Source of the DNA: Roseovarius pacificus
GTDB taxonomy: Bacteria > Pseudomonadota > Alphaproteobacteria > Rhodobacterales > Rhodobacteraceae
NCBI RefSeq assembly: GCF_900142665.1
Contig: NZ_FRBR01000018.1
Span: 1-53,587, forward strand
Length of the DNA: 53,587 nt
Reading direction: 5' to 3'
Shown here: one piece after another, positions 17,339 to 26,311 of the stretch
Position numbering within the stretch: position 1 is the stretch's first letter
Layout: each line of letters begins with the position of its first letter
Program-made: the position numbers and the translations under genes
The notes under the pieces: model-generated
Databases searched by the model: none
Seen by the model: the letters and a program-made list of their open reading frames with translations, nothing else
Told to the model about the DNA's origin: nothing

Positions 17339-19351
17339 TTATCGAGCTATCAATTTTCCACCATTCCCCTCCTGCAGCATCGCTTCCATTTCGTCCAAGC
17401 CATCGACGGCGGAGCGCATCTGCGCCTCATCAGCTACGCTCGCAGCTTCAGAATCCACAACGCCGCTGCCAAAATCCATCTCCATCTGGCGCTGTTCCTC
17501 GGCGATGACGGCTTGAACGACAGGCGCGGTTTTTTTTGGAACGGCGTCGGCTTGGCCTGACGGTTGACCATCGCCAGCCTGGCTCGCCCTCTCCACATCG
17601 GCTTCTGTTCCCCCTGGCCCATCCGACGGCGGCGTCATCGGCATGGCGCGCACACTCAGCGGCAGCGTGCCTTGCGATCCCCCTCCTCCCGGCTTCGGAA
17701 ACGGCAACTCCCCTGTCTGCGCCGCGTGGATCGCCTTGAACAGCCGATCGTCGAAGTACTGGATCCGCTTCGCACGGACCGGCATCTGGGCATCGATGAC
17801 CATGACGATTTCATCGAGCGGCAGACGGCGCGCCTCATCTTCGGGCAGGAGAGAGCTTTCTTCGGTCCGTGTCGATTGGCTGCGGCCCTCGAAGGGGTTC
17901 TTGCCGATGGACTGGGAGCGCGTGACAACGGTCTTCGTGGTCTTGCCCACTGCTTTGCTGAGCTCCTCGACGGTTTTCTCATCCGAGGGCGTCAGGTAGA
18001 GCTTCACGCCGGCGTTGCCCTGCAGCGCGCGGCGGGTGTTTTCGCCGTAGATTTCATCGAGGGCGGGGATGGTTTGCGTGACCACGGCCAAATGCCCGCG
18101 ATAGGTCCGCAGGGTCTCGATGCTCTCGACCACGATGGGCATCTTGCCGAGACGATTGAACTCGTCGAGCATGATCATTACGGGCCAGGGCTCATCCGGC
18201 CCGGGGTCCTTTTCCTGCATGGCTGAGAGGAGATCGGAAAAGAACAGCCGGATCAGGGGTGCGAGGGGCTTCACCATCAGCGGCTGGACCACGAGATAGA
18301 CCGAAAAGGGCTTCTTGCGGATCGTTCGGAAATCAAAATCCGACACCGCTGTCGCCTCATCGATGGCCGGGTTCTGCCATTGATCGAGCCCCGATGTCAT
18401 CAGGAGCGAGACGTAAGAGGTCAGCGTATCGTTGTTGGTCGAGGCCAGCCGCGTGAAGATCAGCTTGGCGGCCCTGTTGTCCACCTCATGGCCCCGCGCG
18501 AAATACTCCTTCTGCTTGTTCCCGCCCGAGGCGGCGATGCGGTAGATCTCGCCCAAGGTCGGACGCTTGCGCTGGAAGGCCAAGAGCCCTGCTGCCACAA
18601 AGAGATCGATCCCGCCCTTGAGCAGCCCCTGCACCCGGTCATTGTCGCTTTGCAGGAAGAGCGTCGCCAGGAGCTGCAATTCCATCTGCTGGCGCGCGGG
18701 ATCTTTCAACTCATAGATGCGCAGGAGCGGGTTGTAGCGATGCGTGCGCTTGCCCTCCCAATCGGTGGGGGCAAAGCGATAGACCTTGTCGCCTTGGGCT
18801 GCGCGGTGCCGGGCCGTGGCCTCGAAACACTCGCCCTTCACATCGAGCGTCACGGCGGAGCCTTGCCAGGTCAGCAGGTTCGGAATGACAAAGCCCGTGG
18901 TCTTGCCGCGGCCCGTGGGGGCCACGATCAGCGCATGCGGGAAGACCTTGGAGCAGATGTAGTTGGCGCGGGAGCCCGGCGGCCCCAGCTTGCCGAGGAT
19001 GAACCCGGTGCCCGGCGCCCCGAAGAAGCCATTGGCCTTCATCTCGCGCGCGGTCTGCCAATGGGTCTGGCCAAACCGTGTCAGAGCGGACCCCGAGAGG
19101 GCGAGGCTCAGCATCAGCCCGGCGGCGGCGAAGCTGCCGATGATCAAGTGAATAAGTTGCGCGTCCTCCGGGCGGCGATCGAGGATCGCCATGTAGTTCT
19201 GCGCGATATAGGCAAAGTCGATCTCGGCCCCGAACCCGAGATCCTGGTAGGTCAGCACCGCCGAGGCGATGGTATAGCCCATGGCCCCGGTCACCAGCGT
19301 TACCAAAAAGACCCCCGTGGCGATCCGCGCTTTTCCCATGGGCGCGCTCAA
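17339..19351 (-). CDS. virD4: type IV coupling protein VirD4/TraG
   Basis: 670 residues. Two N-terminal membrane segments (about 10-32 and 66-90) are followed by the hexameric ATPase domain: Walker A APTGRGKT at 144-151, the KGECF block after it, and Walker B VMIMLDEF at 391-398 with NRLGKMP. The coupling protein delivers the relaxase-DNA complex to the VirB channel. The C-terminal 100 residues are acidic and low in complexity, a common substrate-recognition tail. The ATG overlaps the stop of the relaxase gene by 4 bases. Its 3' end faces the 3' end of virB6 across the cargo block. Confidence 0.95.
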   Translation of the reverse strand: MSAPMGKARIATGVFLVTLVTGAMGYTIASAVLTYQDLGFGAEIDFAYIAQNYMAILDRRPEDAQLIHLIIGSFAAAGLMLSLALSGSALTRFGQTHWQTAREMKANGFFGAPGTGFILGKLGPPGSRANYICSKVFPHALIVAPTGRGKTTGFVIPNLLTWQGSAVTLDVKGECFEATARHRAAQGDKVYRFAPTDWEGKRTHRYNPLLRIYELKDPARQQMELQLLATLFLQSDNDRVQGLLKGGIDLFVAAGLLAFQRKRPTLGEIYRIAASGGNKQKEYFARGHEVDNRAAKLIFTRLASTNNDTLTSYVSLLMTSGLDQWQNPAIDEATAVSDFDFRTIRKKPFSVYLVVQPLMVKPLAPLIRLFFSDLLSAMQEKDPGPDEPWPVMIMLDEFNRLGKMPIVVESIETLRTYRGHLAVVTQTIPALDEIYGENTRRALQGNAGVKLYLTPSDEKTVEELSKAVGKTTKTVVTRSQSIGKNPFEGRSQSTRTEESSLLPEDEARRLPLDEIVMVIDAQMPVRAKRIQYFDDRLFKAIHAAQTGELPFPKPGGGGSQGTLPLSVRAMPMTPPSDGPGGTEADVERASQAGDGQPSGQADAVPKKTAPVVQAVIAEEQRQMEMDFGSGVVDSEAASVADEAQMRSAVDGLDEMEAMLQEGNGGKLIAR

Positions 19352-21687
19352 TGGACCTGACCCCGCTCGGTCTCGCCATCCACGTCTGTGGTGCGGTGTT
19401 TTTCATATTCGGTGTCGGCAAGATCATCGACCACCTGGCGCAAGGCCTCCGTGTTGGCCGTCGCTGCATCCGATTGCAGGTAGACCTTGGCGACATAGAG
19501 CCGGTCGAGGCGGTCCTCGAGAACCTTGTCCAGCGCATCGGCATCGCCAGATGTGAGCCGGTCGAGTTGGCGAACGTCCAGCACCCGCGCGATCTCGCCA
19601 CGGAAGGCGTCCCGCTCCGCCTCGGTCTCGAAGGGCGCGGACAATTCCCCGGCCCGCTCATGGTCCAGAACACGCGCAATCTCGTCTGCAAGGCGGTCGG
19701 CACGGTCAGACTGCGACGCAGTTTCACCGCGGGCTGCGAGGAGTGCGTCGCGCGTGCCAGACCCGAGCCCATCGCGCATCTCGGTTTCGCGGCGGACCTG
19801 ATTGATGACCTCCGTGTCGCTTATCTCGACGACGGCCGCATAGGTCGCGCCGAGGCCACGGGCAAGGTGGGACGGCATGTCCGGATAGCGCGCGCGCAAG
19901 TCATCCGTGACAGCGTCTGCAACGGGCGTGCGGAGGTCGCGTCCCTCCATGATGCGGTCGACCTCGCGGGTGATCTCGCTGGCGCGGGCCGCATCGGTGA
20001 TGGTCTCCCTGTAGGGCTCAGACCGGTCGATCACATCGCCGGGACGTGCGAGCAAGTCCGGGTGTGCCTCGAGATATGCGCGCTGCTCGGTCTCGATCCG
20101 GCGCTCCGCCCTTGAGACAACCTCCCAGTCCCGGTCCTCGATCTGCTGCGCTGTCAGGCCGTCTGCGCGCATTTCCTGACGGATTGTCCCTTCCATCGCC
20201 CGGACCGCGTCCCGGTGATAATGGAACCGCTCGCTGACCGCTTCTGCTTCCACGACGCCATCCCGGCGCAGCACGTTCTCCCGTTCCAGCAGCGTGCCGA
20301 GCGCGACATGCACATCGTTGAGAATGTCGCGCGCCTGTTCCAGATCGGCGCGCCGTTCGAGGTTCAGATCGCGCGCCTCAGCCACTTTGGAGAGATCATT
20401 GGCGATCCATTGATGCTCGAGCGCTGCATTTGAGGCGCCCGTCTCGATCCGGGCCACCACTTCCGATGTGCTGATCCCGGTGCCCCGTAGTGCCGCGTCA
20501 ATGCGCGATCTCAGATCGGGCTCTGACAGACGCTCGCGCTGGCTGGCGTCGATATTGGCTTCGGAATAGATCCCGCCTTCCGAGGGGGTCTCTGACAGCG
20601 TGGATGATCGCAAACCGAGAGGCTGCATGTGCTGGACCTGCGTCTGGATCTCGATGAGGCGTTTTTCCAGCACGGGACGTTCCGCGTCAGACTTCTCGGC
20701 GATCATGCCCTGCACCCGCGCGAGCTTTTCCGCATAGAGGCTTCTCAGATCCTCGAAGCTTTGATCCTCGGCCATATACACATCTCCTGTTCGGTCCACC
20801 TGCCCGCCATGCGCCAGCACCTCGCCCGCGCGGAAGAGTGCTGCGGCAATATCCTCGCGGGCCTCCCTCGAGGCCTCCGCAGCAAGCGAATGGTAGACGG
20901 TTCTGGTGTTGGCGATTTCCGCCAGCGTCCGGGTCAGGTCCTGCCCCACGCGTTCCCGCTCGCGGGGTGCGCGGCCCTCTTCTTTCGCCGCATAGACCTC
21001 GCTTGTGCGGGCCGGGTAATGCACGACCCCGCGATCCACCCGGCGCGTCGCTTCCAGCCGCACGCCGTACTTCTCCGCCTCCTCGACCATGGCGAGGCGG
21101 AAATCGTCATAGTTGAATCGATGGTTGCGCCCCAGGTAGAAGAACTCGCCCTCCTGCGACCGGCGGTTCAGCACCAGATGCGCATGGGGGTGATCGCGGT
21201 CTTCATGCACTGCGATGATGTAATCGAAGTGCCCCTTTTCGGTCTGGAAGAACCGCTCGGCCACATCCGTCGCGATGTCGCGCACATCTTCGCCCCGCGT
21301 GCCGATGGGGAAGGACATGAGCATGTGGGTGGTCTGCCCAAGCTTAGGCTTGAAGCCCGCATCCCACCGCTTGGCAAAGCGCTCGGTGAGGTCCTTGATG
21401 TCCTTCGCTTCGAGCTTCGCCTTGCCATCAAGGAACCCGCTACTGTCCACGATATGAGTAGACTTGGTGGTGAGGTAATCGAGCTGGTTCATCAGCTGCG
21501 ATTTGGTATGCGTGCCCCCACCCCGGATCGCCTTGAAGACCGCTGGCCGATGCCCTGCTGCCGCGCGCGAAAGCTGGCTCTGCTTGGCGACATGCAGCCC
21601 CTGCATCGAGCCTCGGATTCGGCTCCAGCCGTCCCGGAAGACCTCGCCAGTGACGGTATGGACGGCATCATTCAGCCGCATGGGCAA
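19348..21687 (-). CDS. MOB-P / VirD2-type relaxase
   Basis: 779 residues. The N-terminal relaxase domain has motif I with the nicking tyrosine (NQLDYLTTKS, Tyr71) and motif III with the metal-binding histidines (HEDRDHPHAHLVLNRR, 161-176), plus the THMLMSFPIGT strand between them. This is the VirD2/TraI-RP4 class, which nicks oriT and stays covalently bound to the 5' end. The long C-terminal part (about 280-779) is acidic and helical with no recognised domain. The gene is coupled to mobC upstream (20-base overlap) and virD4 downstream (4-base overlap), the usual mobility operon order. Confidence 0.93.
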   Translation of the reverse strand: MPMRLNDAVHTVTGEVFRDGWSRIRGSMQGLHVAKQSQLSRAAAGHRPAVFKAIRGGGTHTKSQLMNQLDYLTTKSTHIVDSSGFLDGKAKLEAKDIKDLTERFAKRWDAGFKPKLGQTTHMLMSFPIGTRGEDVRDIATDVAERFFQTEKGHFDYIIAVHEDRDHPHAHLVLNRRSQEGEFFYLGRNHRFNYDDFRLAMVEEAEKYGVRLEATRRVDRGVVHYPARTSEVYAAKEEGRAPRERERVGQDLTRTLAEIANTRTVYHSLAAEASREAREDIAAALFRAGEVLAHGGQVDRTGDVYMAEDQSFEDLRSLYAEKLARVQGMIAEKSDAERPVLEKRLIEIQTQVQHMQPLGLRSSTLSETPSEGGIYSEANIDASQRERLSEPDLRSRIDAALRGTGISTSEVVARIETGASNAALEHQWIANDLSKVAEARDLNLERRADLEQARDILNDVHVALGTLLERENVLRRDGVVEAEAVSERFHYHRDAVRAMEGTIRQEMRADGLTAQQIEDRDWEVVSRAERRIETEQRAYLEAHPDLLARPGDVIDRSEPYRETITDAARASEITREVDRIMEGRDLRTPVADAVTDDLRARYPDMPSHLARGLGATYAAVVEISDTEVINQVRRETEMRDGLGSGTRDALLAARGETASQSDRADRLADEIARVLDHERAGELSAPFETEAERDAFRGEIARVLDVRQLDRLTSGDADALDKVLEDRLDRLYVAKVYLQSDAATANTEALRQVVDDLADTEYEKHRTTDVDGETERGQVH

Positions 21688-22249
21688 ACTCCCTCAGCGC
21701 GGCCGTAGCCTCCAGCTGCATCGCGTCGCGACGACGGCGCAGGAGCAGATCGATCTCGTCAGCAGAATCCAGGATGAACCGCGCCAGCCCGCGCATCTGC
21801 GCAAGCCGCAATTCGGTGAACTCCGAGCCGCCCCCCTGCCCCTGCCGATTGGCCTGAGTCATCTGCTTGGCGATCTGCGCGACCCCATTACCGACCTCGT
21901 GCAGAGAGGCCCTGTAGCGCGCCATCTCTGCTGCCATCTGCGCATCCGGAACGAACACCCCGCCTGCCGCCTGAATGAGCCGCCGCAGCCCCTCGGCCCG
22001 GCTCTCGATCCCGGCGGCGGCCAGCACCTCGTCGAGCGCCGCAAGCTCCGCAGCGGTGACCTTCACACTGACCGCCGAGACCGGGATCGCGGCATCCGTC
22101 TGACGCTCGGCATCGGCTTTCAGGACGTAGCGCACGGCCCGCGACGTAACCCCAAAACGCTCCGCAAGCTCAGACGTCGACACACCCTCCGCGGCCTCGT
22201 GAACGATCTGCATTTTCTCGATCTCTGTCAGGCGTTTTGTTCGGGACAT
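21668..22249 (-). CDS. MobC-like relaxosome accessory protein
   Basis: 193 residues. An N-terminal helix-turn-helix (LTEIEKMQIVHEAAEGVSTS followed by ELAERFGVTSRAVRYVL, about residues 6-43) precedes a MobC-type region with GVFVPDAQMAAEMARYRASL, EVGNGVAQIAKQMTQANRQG and a C-terminal helix. MobC-type proteins bind at oriT and help the relaxase open the strands. The start is at 22249 (MSRTKRLT); an earlier in-frame start at 22327 would run through the putative nick site and lacks a binding site. The gene lies 17 bases from the nick-site candidate and overlaps the relaxase start. Confidence 0.8.
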   Translation of the reverse strand: MSRTKRLTEIEKMQIVHEAAEGVSTSELAERFGVTSRAVRYVLKADAERQTDAAIPVSAVSVKVTAAELAALDEVLAAAGIESRAEGLRRLIQAAGGVFVPDAQMAAEMARYRASLHEVGNGVAQIAKQMTQANRQGQGGGSEFTELRLAQMRGLARFILDSADEIDLLLRRRRDAMQLEATAALREFAHAAE

Positions 22250-22266
22250 GCGGAAGAAAGACCCCC

Positions 22267-22368
22267 TATTTCCTGCCACCTTCCACCAAGGCTGCCCCCA
22301 CCTTACGATAATATACCAATATGTCAATTATATACTTGCGTCGCATTCAGGCTCAGGCAGCCTTGGTG
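22267..22368. other. candidate origin of transfer (oriT) with border-like nick site
   Basis: The + strand at 22267-22278 reads TATTTCCTGCCA. It differs at one base from the VirD2 target TATATCCTG|CCA of Agrobacterium T-DNA borders, so nicking is expected between 22275 and 22276. Just beside it lies a perfect 13-base inverted repeat, CACCAAGGCTGCC (22284-22296) and GGCAGCCTTGGTG (22356-22368). The 59 bases between the arms are strikingly A+T rich for this window. An inverted repeat next to a nick site, directly before mobC and relaxase genes, is the standard oriT layout. Nicking itself is inferred. Confidence 0.7.
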
Positions 22369-22764
22369 TCCGCTTCCCCCGCGGCCCGCAGGGACGCGGC
22401 TCTGCCGACCTCACCACCGGGCGACACCTGTCCTAGGGGTCCGGTCCGCCAGCCCCGCCCGAGGCTCTGGCCGAACACGCATGTGTTCGGACGGAACCGC
22501 GGGCGGGCGCAAACCCCACCGACAGGGCGGACAGGCAGGGTCAAGGAGGGCCAGATTTGGGTTCCCAAATCTCTGCCGCAAAAACCGGGAGGCCCTGGCC
22601 GATAGGTTTTTGTGGATGGCCCCCTTGAGGCTGACTGGCCGGTCTGTCGCGGCCTGGTCATTCCGGGCGGAGTGCGTCCGTTGAACGCGCAAGGACCAGC
22701 ATCCCTGGAACAGGGATCGGGCCGCCCCAAAATCGTCCTGGGGCGGCCATCCTCGTCAGAGGAT
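22369..22764. other. GC-rich intergenic region beside oriT
   Basis: About 400 bases with no supported gene. Long open frames on both strands reflect the high GC content and have no binding sites or recognisable motifs. Probably non-coding transfer-origin flank. Confidence 0.45.
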
Positions 22765-22971
22765 TTAGTCCTGGGGATCTTTCGCGCTCGGTAGGAACAT
22801 CACCAGCTCCGAGACCGCGACCGGGAAGTCGAGCTTGAGGCTGAAGAACTCCGATCCATCCCCGTTGCGGGTGTTGCGGAACATCGCGCCCACGCGCTGA
22901 AAACGGGTGCGCTCCTGGCCATCGGTATCGGTGAACTTGACGGGAACGGTGGCGACGTAGTGGTTGGTCAT
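22765..22971 (-). CDS. conserved small plasmid protein
   Basis: 68 residues: MTNHYVATVPVKFTDTDG at the start, then FQRVGAMFRNTR and FFSLKLDFPVAVSEL. The alternating hydrophobic pattern predicts a small beta-rich fold. It resembles small proteins found beside relaxase genes on alphaproteobacterial plasmids; no function is known to me. GGAG lies about 8 bases before the ATG. It is the first gene on the far side of oriT from the relaxase, so it should be among the first genes to enter a recipient. Confidence 0.6.
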   Translation of the reverse strand: MTNHYVATVPVKFTDTDGQERTRFQRVGAMFRNTRNGDGSEFFSLKLDFPVAVSELVMFLPSAKDPQD

Positions 22972-23481
22972 TTGGGTTACTCCTTATTGCGATGAGGATC
23001 ACCCGGCACGGGGGCAAGAGGACCGGTCGCAAGCGCAAATGCGGAGGGTCCGCGGCCCCGCCGTGGAAGCCGTATTTGTACTTGCCGAAGCGTGAGCTGA
23101 GGGCACGAACGGGCCGACCCCGTGCGATCCACATCTATGAGCAAAAAGGAGTGATCCGGATGACCCTTGCCATCACGCAGCCACCACCATCCGCGTCCGC
23201 GTCCCGCCGAGCCTGGCCGGGGTGCTGACGGAGCCCGCCCGCGTGGATGCGATGTTCCGAAACACCACCCGAGGGACGCGCAAGTCTTCGGCCTCAAGTG
23301 CGACGTTTCGAGCCTTCGTGTCTTGCGATGCTGACGATGTGCGTGAGGTGCGCACCATCCCCAACCCGTACCGATGCGGATGGGCCGCACTCTGACGGGC
23401 TGGGTAGAGGGATGACGGTGCTGGCCGCCGCGAGTTGCTGAAAAGTGTGACCGATCGCACGCGCCATGAGACATGACGAAA
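22972..23481. other. intergenic region, possible decayed gene
   Basis: About 510 bases without a convincing intact gene. On the + strand AAAGGAG (23144-23150) precedes a start at 23160 that opens a frame of only about 22 codons. A shifted frame then reads well without a start from about 23177 to 23397 (TTIRVRVPPSLAGVL, DADDVREVRTIPNPY). This would fit a small gene broken by a frameshift, but chance cannot be excluded. Confidence 0.25.
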
Positions 23482-23502
23482 GGGCCGCGCCAAGCGCGAC
23501 CC
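23482..23502 (-). terminator. hairpin after the nucleotidyltransferase-fold gene
   Basis: Arms GGGCCGCGC and GCGCGACCC with a 3-base loop, one mismatch or G-U pair, 11 bases past the stop of the gene read on the - strand. The flank GACGAAAGGGCCGC is shared with the terminator at 24629-24642. Only a short T stretch follows, so efficiency may be moderate. Confidence 0.55.
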
Positions 23503-23513
23503 CGTTACGGCCA

Positions 23514-24560
23514 TCACGCGCCCAAGCTGTCGAGCAACCCGCTGGTATCAGGCATTCGCTTCAGCGAGTTGCCGATGTGCTCCCGCCAGCGCGGCCCAAC
23601 CTCCATTGCGGTGGCATAGGCCCGAGCCAGATCATCGGGCCGGTCCTCGGCCATCGCTTCGATAAGGAAAGCCGCCTGCTCGCGGTCCTTCGCGGATTTC
23701 AGGCTCCCTGCCCCATCGCGGCGCCGGTCGGCAATGATCAGCTTGTGGATTGCATAGCGCTCCGGGCGCGGGACCTGGACCAAAACGCCGGATCGATAGA
23801 TCGCCGCCGCGTGGATCGGCTCAGCGATCAGGAAGTTGAGATAGTTCAATCCTTGGGCGTTCACGCCCAATGCTGGCAGATCACGGATGGTCTCATCTCC
23901 GAACGCCGGTGTGAGGAACTCGACCAACTGGCCGCTGCCACCCTGGGCCCATCGCCATGTCCGACCTTGGTCAAGAGCTGGCAGAGGATCGAATTTGAGC
24001 GCCGAGAACGTCTCGGCAAGACCCGGGTCGACCTGATCCTGCAACGCAACGCTGAGCTTCTCGAACTGCGCGATGTCGATGTCGCCAGTAATGGCCATAC
24101 CGCCAATTGACAGACGGATACCAAGCTCGCCTTCATAGAGGCGAAATGCATTGGTTCCGACGATGGTGCCACCCAAACGGAAGGTTCCGGCTGCGGCCAT
24201 GGCCGACAGGATGGAACCGGTCGCCCGGTCGATGGGCGTCATGCCTTCCGCACGCAAGAGCCGGACAAGCCGCGACCGTTCCGCCTGCCGATCCTTGGCC
24301 GTTGCGCGCAGCTCTTCGATCCGGTCGATGCGCGCGCGCGTCTCGTCGCTGTCTTCGCCGATATAGATGAACCGCATCTCCGTCCCGACACGGCGAGCGG
24401 CATACCAATAAGCCTTATCCCCACGCTCCTTGAGCGTGGGCTTGCCTTCGACACCGGACAAGGCGTCGTCCTTCAGAAGACGCACCAGGTCGGTATAGGC
24501 GCTCATCGCGATGCTGCTGAGTGGGGTCATGCCTATCATTTCCAAGTTTTGCTTGGCATT
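23514..24560 (-). CDS. GSU2403-type nucleotidyltransferase-fold protein
   Basis: About 348 residues. The central region FRLGGTIVGTNAFRLYEGELG followed by GDIDIAQFEKLSV has the features of the NTP_transf_8 (GSU2403) group of nucleotidyltransferase-fold proteins: a GG/GT..NA.. helix start and a D-x-D metal pair in TGDIDIA. The C-terminal half has VPRPERYAIHKLIIADRR, also typical. The enzymatic target is not established; related nucleotidyltransferase folds act as toxins or as regulators that modify RNA or protein. The start is uncertain: ATG 24560 (MNAKQNLEMIG) is used, with an alternative a few codons later. The gene stands alone between its own terminator and that of the DUF2493 gene, suggesting independent transcription. 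Confidence 0.7.
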   Translation of the reverse strand, partial: NAKQNLEMIGMTPLSSIAMSAYTDLVRLLKDDALSGVEGKPTLKERGDKAYWYAARRVGTEMRFIYIGEDSDETRARIDRIEELRATAKDRQAERSRLVRLLRAEGMTPIDRATGSILSAMAAAGTFRLGGTIVGTNAFRLYEGELGIRLSIGGMAITGDIDIAQFEKLSVALQDQVDPGLAETFSALKFDPLPALDQGRTWRWAQGGSGQLVEFLTPAFGDETIRDLPALGVNAQGLNYLNFLIAEPIHAAAIYRSGVLVQVPRPERYAIHKLIIADRRRDGAGSLKSAKDREQAAFLIEAMAEDRPDDLARAYATAMEVGPRWREHIGNSLKRMPDTSGLLDSLGA

Positions 24561-24621
24561 CATATACCTATCAAAACAGGAAATTGCTAGGCAAAGTGAT
24601 TTGGAGAACGTCCACACCCAT

Positions 24622-24656
24622 AAAAAACGACGAAAGGGCCGCCCGAAGGCGACCCT
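24622..24656 (-). terminator. intrinsic terminator of the DUF2493 gene
   Basis: On the - strand: AGGGTCGCC, a TTCG tetraloop, GGCGGCCCT, then TTCGTCG and a run of six T. Arms pair with one G-U. It lies 7 bases past the stop codon at 24663. Confidence 0.8.
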
Positions 24657-24662
24657 CTCTCT

Positions 24663-25592
24663 TCAATCCTGCGACGCCTTCTTCGCCGGGTCCGCAACCC
24701 GCATGACCGTCAGGCCTTTCGCTTCCGCCTTCTGCCCGAGGTTCAGCGCGACCCCGTTGCCGCCGAAGAGCACAACCCCCGTCGCCGCGAACTTGTCGTC
24801 TAGCATCTCGTCGTTGCACTTGAACGGTGCCGCCCGCCCGTGTGCGGACCAGCGCGGATCGAAGCGCGCTTGCGCTACCCCGCGCGCCCGCGCCCACCGA
24901 GCCGCGATCATCTCCGCCCCGTGCTTGCCACCCTTGTGGCAGAGGAATATCTCCTGGTTGCGGTTCTGCTTGATCCGCTCGCGAACCTTGTCGAGCGTGT
25001 TGAAGATCACATCGACATCGGTCCAGTCGGTGGCGCCCGAAACGATCAGGGGCACCCCCTCGACTTTCGACTTCTCGGCGGTTTCGCGATCATGCTGTTC
25101 GAGCAGCTGCCGGGCCTCGAAGACCGCCCCGGTCTCTTGCGCCCGGACACTCGCCCGCGAGCCTGCCGCCGGGATGAAGGCGTGACCCGTCTCGATCTCG
25201 TAGCATTCCGCCGCCGCCTCGCTCATCACCTCGATGGCGCTGACAATCTCGCGCAGCTGCAGAAAGCGCGCCTGCGCCTCTTCGAGTGCGGTCTCGGCGA
25301 TCTCCGACCCGTCGTGGGACTTTGCCAGCGCGCCGATCTTGTCCGCAGTGCGGTCGACCTCCTTGCCGAGCGCCACCTTGCGCCGCTGCAGGATCGTGGC
25401 GAGCCCATGGGCGAGCGGTTCGATTTCTGCTTCGAGCCCGGTCCCGCGCAACTGACCAAGCAGAGCCTCGAAGCTCTCGCGGATGACGCGGTCGGTCAGG
25501 ATGTGATCTTCCGGGATCGGCAGCTGTGCGTCCTTCTCGGTCAGTCCGAAAAGCTCGATGGTCTCGTAGGTGTTTGCGGTGTCGTAAGCCAT
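24663..25592 (-). CDS. DUF2493 / SLOG-type protein
   Basis: 309 residues. The N-terminal 190 residues are mostly helical and acidic. The C-terminal 120 residues hold the DUF2493 (YpsA-like, SLOG superfamily) Rossmann-type domain: VPLIVSGATDWTDVDVIFNTLD at about 183-204, EIFLCHKGGKHGAEMIAARWA at about 216-236, and the end strand GLTVMRVA. Family members have a nucleotide-binding pocket and are thought to sense or process nucleotide ligands; plasmids and phages carry many. The start MAYDTANTYE is chosen because GGAGAAC precedes it; the frame is open 17 codons further. A strong terminator follows. Confidence 0.75.
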   Translation of the reverse strand: MAYDTANTYETIELFGLTEKDAQLPIPEDHILTDRVIRESFEALLGQLRGTGLEAEIEPLAHGLATILQRRKVALGKEVDRTADKIGALAKSHDGSEIAETALEEAQARFLQLREIVSAIEVMSEAAAECYEIETGHAFIPAAGSRASVRAQETGAVFEARQLLEQHDRETAEKSKVEGVPLIVSGATDWTDVDVIFNTLDKVRERIKQNRNQEIFLCHKGGKHGAEMIAARWARARGVAQARFDPRWSAHGRAAPFKCNDEMLDDKFAATGVVLFGGNGVALNLGQKAEAKGLTVMRVADPAKKASQD

Positions 25593-26311
25593 GTCTGTTC
25601 TCCAGTATTCGGTTGAGGAGCCACCACGTGAGTGTGGGGGCATGGCCGAATGCCTGGTTTCCGAATCTGCCCGGGTCAGGGACGGCGCAGCCGCCGGCTT
25701 GCCGGGCGCAAAAGTTTTCTGCGTGCAGCACCCGACACATGCGCGCCCTCACACACGGGACCGCCCCCCGCCACGGGCACCGCCCTCGCTGAAAAGTTTT
25801 GCGATCCTTGACGCGGGCTGATTTGGGGGCCATCCGGAGGATATGCTTCCGCACTCATGTGTGTGTGTTTTGACGGTAGGTTTGCCCGACCCGAGCAGGC
25901 AAACGGCCCGACCGGACGCGGAAGACGGATGGAGCGGCGGGATCGTTTTGGCCTCGGGCCAAAACAGACCAGAGCGCAATCCGGCGGAGCGGCCGGGGAG
26001 GGACGTGCTCGCGAGGCGGGCAAACCGGGATGCCAGGCGCGACGCCGCGGTGAGGCCGCATGGCCGAATGCGCGACGGACCGAAGGGCCGTTCTCCCCTG
26101 CGACACGCGAAGCCGAGCTGGGGAGGCCGCAAGGCTTATGCCAAGGTTGACGTGCAGGCGACCACGCCGCCAGTTATACAAAGTATCTACTCCAGCATTC
26201 GACGTGATGGGCGGAACGCGGGCTTTCGCTCCAAGTGCCAGATGATTTGGTAGTGTCCTCTTAAGCAGACCTCGCTTCACCGCGCTAACGAGATAAAAGT
26301 CCCAAATGCGG
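25593..26311. other. 719-base region without a recognised gene
   Basis: No coding frame here shows a plausible binding site or family pattern. The first 550 bases are very GC rich, then composition falls toward the Rad50-like gene. The 14-mer GCATGGCCGAATGC occurs twice, at 25640-25653 and 26058-26071. The promoter of the DUF2493 gene must lie at its left edge. The composition shift near 26200 may mark the end of an acquired segment containing the Rad50-like pair. Confidence 0.4.

Noticed and set aside
20629..21708. 359-codon open frame on the + strand
   Set aside because: Mirror of the relaxase gene, which has clear catalytic motifs.
22353..22730. 125-codon minus-strand frame between oriT and the 68-residue gene
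   Set aside because: Pro/Arg-rich composition of random GC-rich DNA, no binding site, overlapping frames on both strands.
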